From positions 1 to 51,993 of the forward strand of contig CANQPW010000006.1 in the NCBI GenBank assembly GCA_947625855.1: 51,993 nt of DNA. The letters are read 5' to 3'. The position numbers and the translations under genes are program-made. Below are positions 37,124-45,908 of the stretch, piece by piece (position 1 is the stretch's first letter; every line of letters starts with the position of its first letter). The DNA comes from an uncultured Clostridia bacterium (GTDB lineage: Bacteria; Bacillota; Clostridia; TANB77; CAG-465). The notes beneath the pieces were generated by a model. That model saw only the letters and a program-made list of their open reading frames with translations. It searched no databases and was not told where the DNA came from.

Positions 37124-37528
37124 TTACTTTTCCAAAATAAATGGAACTTTAATTAAATCTTCTACTTTTAATACTACTAATTTTTTATCTATATACATTA
37201 TGATATCAACATTTTTACACATATCTAATATATATTGCATGCATGTTCCACAAGGTATTAAAGTATCATCTATTTCATCAGATGTATTTTTTCCTCCAAC
37301 AACTGCAATAGCTTTAAACTTTCTTTCACCATGTGATAAAGCATTTTGTATAGCTACTCTTTCTGCACAATTTGAAAGTCCAAGTATTGTATTATCCTCG
37401 ACATTTGTCCCTATATATACAGTTCCATCCTCAGTTATTAAAGCAGCACCAACAGAATATCCTGTTCTTTCAGACACTGAATTTTTCCTAGCATTTTTTG
37501 CTATATTAATTAAATCTAAATTAGTCAT
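37124..37528 (-). CDS. cdd: Cytidine deaminase
   Basis: NCAERVAIQNAL and PCGTCMQYI. Confidence 0.92.
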   Translation of the reverse strand: MTNLDLINIAKNARKNSVSERTGYSVGAALITEDGTVYIGTNVEDNTILGLSNCAERVAIQNALSHGERKFKAIAVVGGKNTSDEIDDTLIPCGTCMQYILDMCKNVDIIMYIDKKLVVLKVEDLIKVPFILEK

Positions 37529-37530
37529 AT

Positions 37531-38313
37531 TTACCTCCCTAATAAATTCTTTAAAACATTTTCTATACTTGGACCCATTAAAACTATTTGATAAATTATT
37601 AAAACAAGTAATATACCAATACTTGCACTAATTAAAGCATAAATAACTTTATTTTTTTTATCTTTTGCTCGCGATGCAGTTATTATTAAACTTAAAAAGA
37701 ATGCAATCCCACTAACAAGTAAGCTCTTAGTTATTATGTATAAATATGTAGTAAGTGCAAATGATAAACCAATTCTTAAACTAGGTCCTGAATGAGCATA
37801 TTCATCATTTTTTCCAAAAATCCCTTTTAAAATTATAATTAAAATAACAACTGCAAAAATTATTGTAAATAAAATATGAAGTTTAGAATTAAATATAGAT
37901 GAAATTACAGATGTAGTAGCATTTGTAATCTTATCTACAAACAAAAAGTATGCAACAACTACTGCAACACAAGATGAAATTAATACACCACCTGCTGCTA
38001 TATCTTTTGCAGCCTTTGCTCTATCATCATATTTATCAGTTATTAAATCAACAATATATTCAACAGTAGAATTAATCATTTCAGCAAACAAAACAAAACC
38101 TATTGTTAAGCATATACATGCAAATTCTGTTTTAGTAAAATCAAAAAACAAACTAAAAATTAATACTAGCATTCCTATTATATAATCTATTCGTAAATTT
38201 CTTTCTGTTTTAAATGCTCTTATTACGCCATCAATAGCATGTCCTATTGCACTTGCAAAAGTTTTATTTTTCTTTACAACTTTCTCCTCATTATCTTCTT
38301 TTTTATTATCCAT
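37531..38313 (-). CDS. dgkA: Diacylglycerol/undecaprenol kinase with extra C-terminal TM (PAP2-like) region
   Basis: AEMINSTVEYIVDLITDKYDDRAKAAKDIAAGGVL; C-terminal GPSLRIGLSFALTTYLYI..SLIITASRA. Confidence 0.85.
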   Translation of the reverse strand: MDNKKEDNEEKVVKKNKTFASAIGHAIDGVIRAFKTERNLRIDYIIGMLVLIFSLFFDFTKTEFACICLTIGFVLFAEMINSTVEYIVDLITDKYDDRAKAAKDIAAGGVLISSCVAVVVAYFLFVDKITNATTSVISSIFNSKLHILFTIIFAVVILIIILKGIFGKNDEYAHSGPSLRIGLSFALTTYLYIITKSLLVSGIAFFLSLIITASRAKDKKNKVIYALISASIGILLVLIIYQIVLMGPSIENVLKNLLGR

Positions 38314-38800
38314 TTACTCTACCTACACCCACTTTATTTAACACTTTTTCTTCAAGCTGTCTCATCTTTATTTTTTCTTCCTCTATTTCATGATCATGCC
38401 CTGTTAAATGGCACATACCATGAGTAATCATATATAGTACTTCTCTTACAATTCCTGTACCGTACTCAATAGATTGCCTTTCAATTACATCAAGACATAA
38501 AAATATATCTCCTAAATCAATTTCTTTTACAGTTTTATTAAGATTTTTTAATTCATCCATTGTAAATATAGGAAAAGAAAGAACATCAGTTGCCCTATCT
38601 ACATTCCTATATTTTTTATTTATATCTTTTATTTCAGCATCTGTTACACTTTGTATTGATACATCTACTATATCTGCATAAATATCTTGTTCTACTAAGA
38701 CATTTTCTACAATATCATAAATATAATTTTTTATATCTTGATTTGACTTAGCTTTTACAAAATCTAATATTTTATCATCAAGATTAATTTGAATATTCAT
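38306..38800 (-). CDS. ybeY: Endoribonuclease YbeY
   Basis: RATDVLSFP and HGMCHLTGHDH. Confidence 0.93.
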   Translation of the reverse strand: MNIQINLDDKILDFVKAKSNQDIKNYIYDIVENVLVEQDIYADIVDVSIQSVTDAEIKDINKKYRNVDRATDVLSFPIFTMDELKNLNKTVKEIDLGDIFLCLDVIERQSIEYGTGIVREVLYMITHGMCHLTGHDHEIEEEKIKMRQLEEKVLNKVGVGRVNG

Positions 38801-38803
38801 AAG

Positions 38804-39988
38804 TTAATTATTCCTTTCTACAAATTTTCCTATTTGTTCATTAATAGTATATTGCACATCTACTATAATACCATTTTCAGTATCCTTTGTTGTTAGTACA
38901 CTATTTACAATACCAGCTTCTCTAGCATTTGGTAAAACTTCACTTTTTATATATTCTTCTGCTTCATTCTTTGCTTCATTTATTATATCATCATAACTTT
39001 TAATATAGTTTACTTCTTCATATTCGCTAAATTTGTACAAATCAAAAGAAATTAGTTTACCAAATAATTTAAAACTTTTACTGCTTTTATTTATATCATA
39101 TTTTAATGATTTATTCAAATAGTTTATCATATATTCTTTAGAATCAACAGAAATACCTACTGTATATCTTACTTTTCCCTTATATTCTTTTTTAGTATTT
39201 TCATAAAAATATTCTTTTGAAAAATTATATTTTTTATCAATCATTACAATTCCTTTTGCTGTTACATAAGTAGGATCCAATAATTTACTATATATAACTC
39301 CTTCTATTAGAATATTTCCCTCTTGTGCATAACTTCCCTCTTTTAACAGGGCTGTTCCATTTTCAGGTATTATTTTAGTGATAACTCCTGATTTATCAGC
39401 AATAATATTACCATTTACATTTTCTTGTATATCATCTTCATCCATTTTTGTCTTTTCAACTACTTTTATAATCGCTTTTGTACCATCTAACTCAAAACCT
39501 ACCCAAGACAAATCAGATAGCAATACTCTCATATTATTTGTTACTGCTTTATTATTAATAAATGCTTTATTTTTACCAATATATACGCCACTTTCTTTAA
39601 GGGCATTAAGAATTTGCTCATTTGAAATATAATTATTTCCTACAACTTCTATATTCCAAATAAATGTAGAAAAGGCAATACTAACTATAACAAGTACAAT
39701 AGCAAGAAGAGCAAAAATTTTTCTTTTTCTATACTTATGAAATGTAAAATACAATCCTTCTTTATTTTTTATTGTCACTTTACATTTTGTCCTTTTAGCA
39801 ATAGGCTTAAGTTTCTTAAATTCAGATATATCTATTCTAAATCTTATAACTCCATTTACAATATTTCTTATATCCCATATTTTTACATTATTTATTTTAC
39901 AAAGATTTATAAAACGCTCTGTAAAAAAGCCTTCAATTTGAACAACAACTGTACCAGTTATACTTTTTATTCTTTTATCAAAATCCAT
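38804..39988 (-). CDS. yqfD: Sporulation protein YqfD
   Basis: RIKSITGTVVVQIEGFFTERFINLC..VKIWDI; ENGTALLKEGSYAQEGNILIEGVI; start with SD gggtga at 39988. Confidence 0.9.
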   Translation of the reverse strand: MDFDKRIKSITGTVVVQIEGFFTERFINLCKINNVKIWDIRNIVNGVIRFRIDISEFKKLKPIAKRTKCKVTIKNKEGLYFTFHKYRKRKIFALLAIVLVIVSIAFSTFIWNIEVVGNNYISNEQILNALKESGVYIGKNKAFINNKAVTNNMRVLLSDLSWVGFELDGTKAIIKVVEKTKMDEDDIQENVNGNIIADKSGVITKIIPENGTALLKEGSYAQEGNILIEGVIYSKLLDPTYVTAKGIVMIDKKYNFSKEYFYENTKKEYKGKVRYTVGISVDSKEYMINYLNKSLKYDINKSSKSFKLFGKLISFDLYKFSEYEEVNYIKSYDDIINEAKNEAEEYIKSEVLPNAREAGIVNSVLTTKDTENGIIVDVQYTINEQIGKFVERNN

Positions 39989-39992
39989 ACTT

Positions 39993-40340
39993 TCACCCTT
40001 TGTCACTTTTATAATTTAAACTATATATATTACCTGATATTACAAGCTCAGAATCTGTTATTTCTTTTATATCTAAATTACTTCCATCTATTATAACAAA
40101 TAGATTATTTGTTTTTATTTTTATATAATTATCATAATAATCAACTATCTTTTTATATCCTTCTATTAAAATGTCAGTATCTTCTATACAAGTTATCTTA
40201 GTATAATTAGATACAACTTCTTGAGGAATTTCTAAAAATTCAGAGAACTTACTTTTAGCATCATTTATTTTTTCTTTTACATTTATGTTTTTTAAAATCG
40301 TACTACAAAACTTTTTTCTCTCTTTTTTATTAAGTTTCAA
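39993..40340 (-). CDS. yqfC: Sporulation protein YqfC
   Basis: Small protein directly upstream of yqfD, EFLEIPQEVVSNYTKITCIEDTDILIEGYKKIVDY. Confidence 0.85.
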   Translation of the reverse strand: MKLNKKERKKFCSTILKNINVKEKINDAKSKFSEFLEIPQEVVSNYTKITCIEDTDILIEGYKKIVDYYDNYIKIKTNNLFVIIDGSNLDIKEITDSELVISGNIYSLNYKSDKG

Positions 40341-40467
40341 TCTGTTTCACTCCCTTATTTTTATTATATTTTTTATAGTGTTTTTTATTACTTTTTAAAT
40401 TTATAATTTATTTGACATATTATGTCGTTTTTTGCGTTATTTTTATTTAATAAATAAGTATTTTTAT

Positions 40468-40496
40468 TTGACAAATTATAAAAATTGTAGTATATT
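40468..40496 (+). promoter_or_regulatory. Sigma-A promoter of agrA/agrC-like operon
   Basis: TTGACA, 17-nt spacer, TATATT. Confidence 0.75.
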
Positions 40497-40520
40497 ATTA
40501 ACGGTTCACGTATTTAATAT

Positions 40521-40564
40521 GTATGAGTGATAAAATAGCATTTTACTATTTTATATATTCATAC
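40521..40564 (+). promoter_or_regulatory. Leader hairpin upstream of response regulator
   Basis: GTATGAgtgATAAAATAG / CTATTTTATatatTCATAC, followed by T-rich tract. Confidence 0.6.
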
Positions 40565-40643
40565 TCTATTTTTTCACTTTTTTAAAATACTTTTGTATTT
40601 TAAAAATATATTAAAAGATTTTTTAATTTAAAGAGGTGAATTT

Positions 40644-41318
40644 ATGCTAAAAATAGGCATGTGCGACGATAATCTTGAAAGTATTAAAACAACTGCCAAA
40701 TTATTGGAATCTGAAATTATCGAACAAAATTTAGATGCTGAAATTACATTAATAAGTAACAATCAAAATGAAATTTTTGATGCAATATATAACAAAAAGA
40801 TAGATGTTCTTTTTTTAGATATAGACTTCAAATGCAAAGGAAAAAACGGATTAGAATTTGCATATGAATTACGAGAAGTAAATAGAAGTTTTTATTTAAT
40901 CTTTTTAACTGCACATCAAAGATTTCTTCATCTTTCATTTACTGTAAAAGTTTATGATTATTTACTAAAACCAATAAATAGAGACATTATCGAAGACTTA
41001 ATTTTAAGATTAAAAAAAGACTATGCTAATGATCAAACTGTTTTTCTACACTTAAATAAATGGAAATCAATTAAAATGGATTCAATACTTTATATCGAAA
41101 GAATAGGGGCTAAATCACATATTATAACTAATTCCTGCGAAGAATTAACAACTAAATCGCTAGACACATTATTAGATGAATTATCAAATAAATTTAAAAG
41201 GTGTCATCGTTCGTATATTGTTAATGTGGAAAAGATAATATGTATTGATAAAAAAAGGGGGATTGCACAACTTTTAAGCAACAAAAAGTGTCCAATCAAT
41301 AATCATTTTAATATATAA
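40644..41318 (+). CDS. LytTR-family response regulator (AgrA-like)
   Basis: Receiver MCDDN, FLDIDF, LTAHQ, K at YLLKPI; LytTR YIERIGAKSHII..RCHRSYIVNVEKI. Confidence 0.88.
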   Translation: MLKIGMCDDNLESIKTTAKLLESEIIEQNLDAEITLISNNQNEIFDAIYNKKIDVLFLDIDFKCKGKNGLEFAYELREVNRSFYLIFLTAHQRFLHLSFTVKVYDYLLKPINRDIIEDLILRLKKDYANDQTVFLHLNKWKSIKMDSILYIERIGAKSHIITNSCEELTTKSLDTLLDELSNKFKRCHRSYIVNVEKIICIDKKRGIAQLLSNKKCPINNHFNI

Positions 41319-41329
41319 AGGAGCAAAAC

Positions 41330-42643
41330 ATGGAAAATGTAATGATTAAACTTTCTAGTATAGTGATACAAAGTATTTTTGCCCTCTATCATTTTGTATC
41401 AATAACAAATTACTTTAAACAAACTAAAGAAAAAAATTATTTAACATCAATTTTAATAGTAATTATTATATGCATAACGCAAATTTTAGATTTAAAGAAT
41501 TATAACTTGTTTTTACTTATATTTCTTTTAGTTTTAACTTTAAAATTTACAAGCAAACTTACTTTATTAAAATCAATATTATCAACAATTCTATATTGTA
41601 TAATAATATCTATTAGTGGTTTAATCAGTTTAAAAATAATAAACTTAAATATATATGAAGATTTATTAATTATACCAAATAAATATATTATATTTTTAGT
41701 ATTACAATTAATTATTAATATATCTATCGAACTATTAATTAATATTTTTCTTGCAAGAAAACATAAGATAAATAGTTATGAAAATACTACAAACTCTACT
41801 ATTAATAACAAAATCAAATTAATAATATTTTTAATTTTAGCATATACTATTCCACAAATAATAGTGATATTCTTTTTAAAGTATACTTATCCTTTACCTT
41901 TAATAGTCTTAGAAATATTTAAAACAATTTTAGTTTGTATTTTAATTTTTAGCTACTTTGATATAATTAACAAAGATGAGAAAATACAAACTAATCTTTC
42001 AACAATTGAATTACATAACAAAACATTAATTGAATTAGTTGATGGTGTACGAACTTTAAAACATGATTATGGAAATATAATACAAGCATTAAATGGATAT
42101 GTTGTTACGAAACAATATAACAAATTAAAAGAATATATAGACTCACTTATTAAAGAATTTTGTAATGTAAATAATATATCTGCAATAGATCCTAATATAT
42201 TTAATGATCCTGCAATATATGGAGTTGTAGGAGCAAAATATTTTTATGCTATTGAAAATGATATAACTTTTGATTTAGATATTACATCAGATATAAAAAA
42301 CATAAACTTTTCAAAGCCAGAGTTATCTAGAATTTTAGGTATACTTCTTGATAATGCAATAGAGGCTACGTTAAAATGTAATAACAAATATATTAAATTA
42401 GATATTCATTTTGATGATAAAAAATATGCTGATGTTATAAGAGTAATAAACACATACGATACGTCTGAAAAAATTGATTTAGACAAAATTTATGAAAAAG
42501 GAGTTTCTTCAAAAGAAATTAAATCTGGAATTGGATTATGGGAAGCAAAAAAGCTTATTTCTAAAAACAAGCATTCTCAAATATATGCTACAATAGAAAA
42601 AGAAAAATTCATTCAGAATTTAATAATTGAAAAAGCAGATTAG
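41330..42643 (+). CDS. Sensor histidine kinase (AgrC-like, GHKL/SPOB type)
   Basis: Multi-TM N-terminus; RTLKHDYGNIIQALNGYV (H box), ILDNAIEATLKC (N box), GIGLWEAKK (G box). Confidence 0.88.
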   Translation: MENVMIKLSSIVIQSIFALYHFVSITNYFKQTKEKNYLTSILIVIIICITQILDLKNYNLFLLIFLLVLTLKFTSKLTLLKSILSTILYCIIISISGLISLKIINLNIYEDLLIIPNKYIIFLVLQLIINISIELLINIFLARKHKINSYENTTNSTINNKIKLIIFLILAYTIPQIIVIFFLKYTYPLPLIVLEIFKTILVCILIFSYFDIINKDEKIQTNLSTIELHNKTLIELVDGVRTLKHDYGNIIQALNGYVVTKQYNKLKEYIDSLIKEFCNVNNISAIDPNIFNDPAIYGVVGAKYFYAIENDITFDLDITSDIKNINFSKPELSRILGILLDNAIEATLKCNNKYIKLDIHFDDKKYADVIRVINTYDTSEKIDLDKIYEKGVSSKEIKSGIGLWEAKKLISKNKHSQIYATIEKEKFIQNLIIEKAD

Positions 42644-42665
42644 AAATAAAAACTAATCTGCTTTT
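42631..42665 (+). terminator. Terminator overlapping the end of the kinase gene
   Basis: AAAAGCAGATTAG...CTAATCTGCTTTT. Confidence 0.8.
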
Positions 42666-42991
42666 AATTATTATAAATTTAATTCATATTATTTCACCCC
42701 TTTTACTTTTATATCATATATTGAATTAACGCTATTAAATAAACTATATATTTATTTTCTTCAATATATGATTTTTGTAATTTAATCTTCTTTTTTGTTA
42801 TAATTTAACGGTCAAATATATTATAATTCAAACTTTAATTTATTTTTTAAAAATAAATTAAATACCTCTTTTTTTATATTGAAAAGTGTAAATTCTATTT
42901 TCACGTTGATATTTCGTATTTTCATAAAATAAATAAATTTGTAACACTATAACTTATTTATCATAATATATATAAAAAAAGGGGGATTTAT

Positions 42992-43606
42992 ATGGAATAT
43001 AATAAATTTTTACATATTGGAGATAAGGCTCCAAGATTTAATGCTATATCTACGTTAGGAGATGTTAAACTAAGCGATTATTTAGGTAAATGGGTTATAT
43101 TATTCTCATACCCAGAAAATTTTTCACCTGTATGTGCTACTGAAATCATAGCTTTGTCAAAATCTAACAAAGATTTTTTAGATAGAAACTGTGAAATACT
43201 TGGAATTTCAAAAGATACAAATTCTTCTAATCTATCTTTTTTAAACAACATTCAAAAAATGAGTGCTACAAATGTACCTTTTCCTATAATTTGCGATAAT
43301 GATATGAAAATTTCTCAAATGTATAATACTGATAAAAATCAAAACTATATTATTATCCTTGATACAAATCAAAAAATAAGATTAATAATGACTTATCCAA
43401 CAGAAATTGGAATAAATATCTATGAAATTTTAAGATGTATAGATGCATTACAAAAGAGTGATTTAGAAGATTGCATGATACCTGCAAATTGGGTTATAGG
43501 AAATCCTACTATTTTAAAGGCACCAAACAATTATATGGATGCGGTAAATAGATTAAATGATAGAAATTTTAGATGTATAGATTGGTATCTTTGTTTCAAT
43601 AATTAA
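42992..43606 (+). CDS. Peroxiredoxin (AhpC/TSA family)
   Basis: DKAPRFNAISTLGDVKLSDYLGKWVILFSYPENFSPVCATEIIAL. Confidence 0.88.
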   Translation: MEYNKFLHIGDKAPRFNAISTLGDVKLSDYLGKWVILFSYPENFSPVCATEIIALSKSNKDFLDRNCEILGISKDTNSSNLSFLNNIQKMSATNVPFPIICDNDMKISQMYNTDKNQNYIIILDTNQKIRLIMTYPTEIGINIYEILRCIDALQKSDLEDCMIPANWVIGNPTILKAPNNYMDAVNRLNDRNFRCIDWYLCFNN

Positions 43607-43626
43607 TTTTGAAAGGATTTGATTAT

Positions 43627-43758
43627 ATGGGGGAAAATTGTAATAATAATTGCAATAATGGAAATTTCTTGAACAACTTATTTTGTGGCAATAACTGTAT
43701 ATTTATTATAATAATAATTTTTATATTGTTATCCTGTTGTAATGGTTCTAAAAGCTAA
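43627..43758 (+). CDS. 43-aa Cys/Asn-rich single-TM small protein (YjcZ/SscA-like?)
   Basis: Manual translation MGENCNNNCNNGNFLNNLFCGNNCIFIIIIIFILLSCCNGSKS*; SD gaaagga; 20 nt after the peroxiredoxin; below track cutoff. Confidence 0.65.
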   Translation: MGENCNNNCNNGNFLNNLFCGNNCIFIIIIIFILLSCCNGSKS

Positions 43759-43784
43759 AAATACTAGCACAAGCTAGTATTTTT
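43757..43784. terminator. Bidirectional terminator
   Basis: AAAAATACTAGCacaaGCTAGTATTTTT. Confidence 0.85.
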
Positions 43785-44294
43785 ATTGTATATTTTTTCA
43801 ATATTTTTATAAACCTCAAATGTTATTTCACAATCTTTTAAAGACCTATGTGCACCGATATAATTTATATTAAAATAATTTGCTAATGTCTCCAGTTTAT
43901 AGTTTTTTATTCCTTTTACATATTTTCTTGATAGAACAAGTGTATCTAAGCATTTATTTTCTAATCCATGATCAAAATGTCTTTTAAAATTATTATTTAA
44001 AAAACTCATATCAAAATTTGCATTGTGAGCCATTAATACACTATCTTCAGCAAAATTGCTAAACATTTCTAGTGCATCATGTATATTAGTTGCATCAAGT
44101 AACATTTCATTTGTTATACCTGTAAGCCTTGTAATAAATGGAGATACCTCGTTTTCAGGCTTTACTAAAATATCCATTCTATCAACTATCTCATTATTTT
44201 TTATTTTTATAGCACCTATTTCTATTATTTCATTGTTAACAGGAGAAAGCCCTGTTGTTTCTAAATCTACTATAACATAATCTTTTTCAAACAT
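43764..44294 (-). CDS. Stand-alone DnaQ/PolC-type 3'-5' exonuclease
   Basis: VIVDLETTGLSPVNNEIIEIGAI; LMAHNANFDMSFL; GAHRSLKDCEIT. Confidence 0.88.
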   Translation of the reverse strand: MFEKDYVIVDLETTGLSPVNNEIIEIGAIKIKNNEIVDRMDILVKPENEVSPFITRLTGITNEMLLDATNIHDALEMFSNFAEDSVLMAHNANFDMSFLNNNFKRHFDHGLENKCLDTLVLSRKYVKGIKNYKLETLANYFNINYIGAHRSLKDCEITFEVYKNIEKIYNKNTSLC

Positions 44295-44373
44295 ATTATC
44301 ACCAAATATTTTCCTAAATTATTATATCATTAATGTTTTAAAATGTAAATAATTACTTTGTATTATTACATTC

Positions 44374-44402
44374 TTGCATTTATATAACATCTATGATATA
44401 AT
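44374..44402 (+). promoter_or_regulatory. Sigma-A promoter
   Basis: TTGCAT, 17-nt spacer, TATAAT. Confidence 0.75.
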
Positions 44403-44448
44403 GTTTACATAAAAAACAATAATCCGTATTTAATAAGAAAGGAGCAAT

Positions 44449-45207
44449 ATGAAACTTCAAAATCTTAGCGACTATATGAATAATATTAGGAAAAAAATTC
44501 AATTAAACGAAGATCAAGTAGTAATGCTAACTAATGTTTTTCAACCAATACCTGTAAGAACTGAAATTCCTCGTAATAACTTAGATAACTCATGTATTGA
44601 AATAAAAAATATTAATGGAACAACTTATATTTTTATTAATTTTGTATCAAATAAAAAAATTATCTGCACTACTTTTATAAATGGTGTGCCACTTAGTATA
44701 GTATCGATAGAAAATGCTTTATACAGCACAAAAGAAATGCAAGAAAAATATCCGACATATAAGCAAATAGGAGATGGAGATAATGAAAAATTCTTTCCTA
44801 TTTCAATAGAATGGTTTAATGAAAATTTCAAAAATCTTAATAAGGCAAATCATGCTGTATTTCAACTTGGAATAATTGTAGATCTTAACAACTTTTTAAC
44901 TTTTGCTAAAAATTCTGTGACATTAGATAATCAATATTCAAGAATTAGTGTTACAAATAATAGTCCACTAATTGGGAATAGACAAACTCGAAGAAAAAAT
45001 AAAAATGATATGAAAAATGGTAACAAAACATCATATATTACCAAAAACACATTAGTAATTTCACTTCCTGAAGCACAAACAATTGAAAAGCTTGTTATGG
45101 AAAATTACAATATGACAAAACGTACTGTAAAAGCACATTCAAGGAAGCTTAGAAATGGAATAACAAAGCAATTCCATGAAAAAGTATATTATAAGTTTAT
45201 ATCTTAA
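44449..45207 (+). CDS. Unknown protein, basic C-terminal half
   Basis: 252 aa; SD aaaggag; own promoter and terminator. Confidence 0.75.
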   Translation: MKLQNLSDYMNNIRKKIQLNEDQVVMLTNVFQPIPVRTEIPRNNLDNSCIEIKNINGTTYIFINFVSNKKIICTTFINGVPLSIVSIENALYSTKEMQEKYPTYKQIGDGDNEKFFPISIEWFNENFKNLNKANHAVFQLGIIVDLNNFLTFAKNSVTLDNQYSRISVTNNSPLIGNRQTRRKNKNDMKNGNKTSYITKNTLVISLPEAQTIEKLVMENYNMTKRTVKAHSRKLRNGITKQFHEKVYYKFIS

Positions 45208-45212
45208 TATTA

Positions 45213-45244
45213 ATGCTCTCATATTTTTATGAGGGCATTTTTTT
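45213..45244 (+). terminator. Terminator
   Basis: ATGCTCTCATAtttttATGAGGGCATTTTTTT. Confidence 0.8.
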
Positions 45245-45254
45245 ATAAAAAAAA

Positions 45255-45272
45255 TAGCACCATTAGGTGCTA
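45255..45272 (-). terminator. Terminator of the second high-GC gene
   Basis: Minus strand TAGCACCTAATGGTGCTA followed by T-run. Confidence 0.75.
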
Positions 45273-45340
45273 CTTGTGGTAATTTTAACTTCGTAGGCGA
45301 ACTTTACCAAACACCTACCTTCGTGTGACCTGGAGCCAGG

Positions 45341-45709
45341 TTAAAGGTCCCTTGTCTCGATCACGATCCGCTGGATCTGTTCCCAGCCAGCGTGCTCGAA
45401 TCGGAACTCGACCTCCTCCTTGCCAGTCGCAGGGTTCACAATCATATTCCCAGTGGGAACACGATTTGCTTTCGCCCTTATGACAGGCTTGGAGTTAACC
45501 CGGGGGTTCACCAGTTCAGCCAAAATACTTGGCGGCAATACTACCGCAAGCACATCAGCATCCCCAGCAAGCTCCAGCACTTCAGCAGCGTTCTTCACGC
45601 TAGCCTCATGCTGCCTTACTTCAACCGCACCAAAGATGCGATCAAGGTCGGCCCGTTGCTCCTCAGTCATCTGGTGTCTGGACAACCAGAAAACTTTCGT
45701 TACGGTCAC
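45341..45709 (-). CDS. Unknown protein of foreign (higher GC) composition
   Basis: Probable GTG start at 45709 (VTVTKVFWLSRHQMTEEQRADLDRIFG...) with SD aaggaggtga; track start at 45739 lacks this SD. Confidence 0.8.
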   Translation of the reverse strand: MTVTKVFWLSRHQMTEEQRADLDRIFGAVEVRQHEASVKNAAEVLELAGDADVLAVVLPPSILAELVNPRVNSKPVIRAKANRVPTGNMIVNPATGKEEVEFRFEHAGWEQIQRIVIETRDL

Positions 45710-45773
45710 ACTTTCACCTCCTTTCAACTTCTCCACCAATTATGGTGGGCGACTTATGTTAACTTACAATATT

Positions 45774-45802
45774 ATTATAACTCTCTTTTTAGACAAAGTA
45801 AA
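45774..45802 (-). promoter_or_regulatory. Candidate promoter of the second high-GC gene
   Basis: Minus strand TTTACT, 17-nt spacer, TATAAT. Confidence 0.55.
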
Positions 45803-45908
45803 ATATTTAAAAGTTATATGTTATATAAGCTACACTTATATAGTTACAGTAAAAAAATAGATAAAAATTATGAAAATTTCTATCTATTTAAAATTGTTAA
45901 TATTTATC

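Noticed and set aside
45250-45802. Considered as a transposon or integron cassette
   Set aside because: No transposase, integrase, attC-like site or flanking direct repeats could be identified by eye
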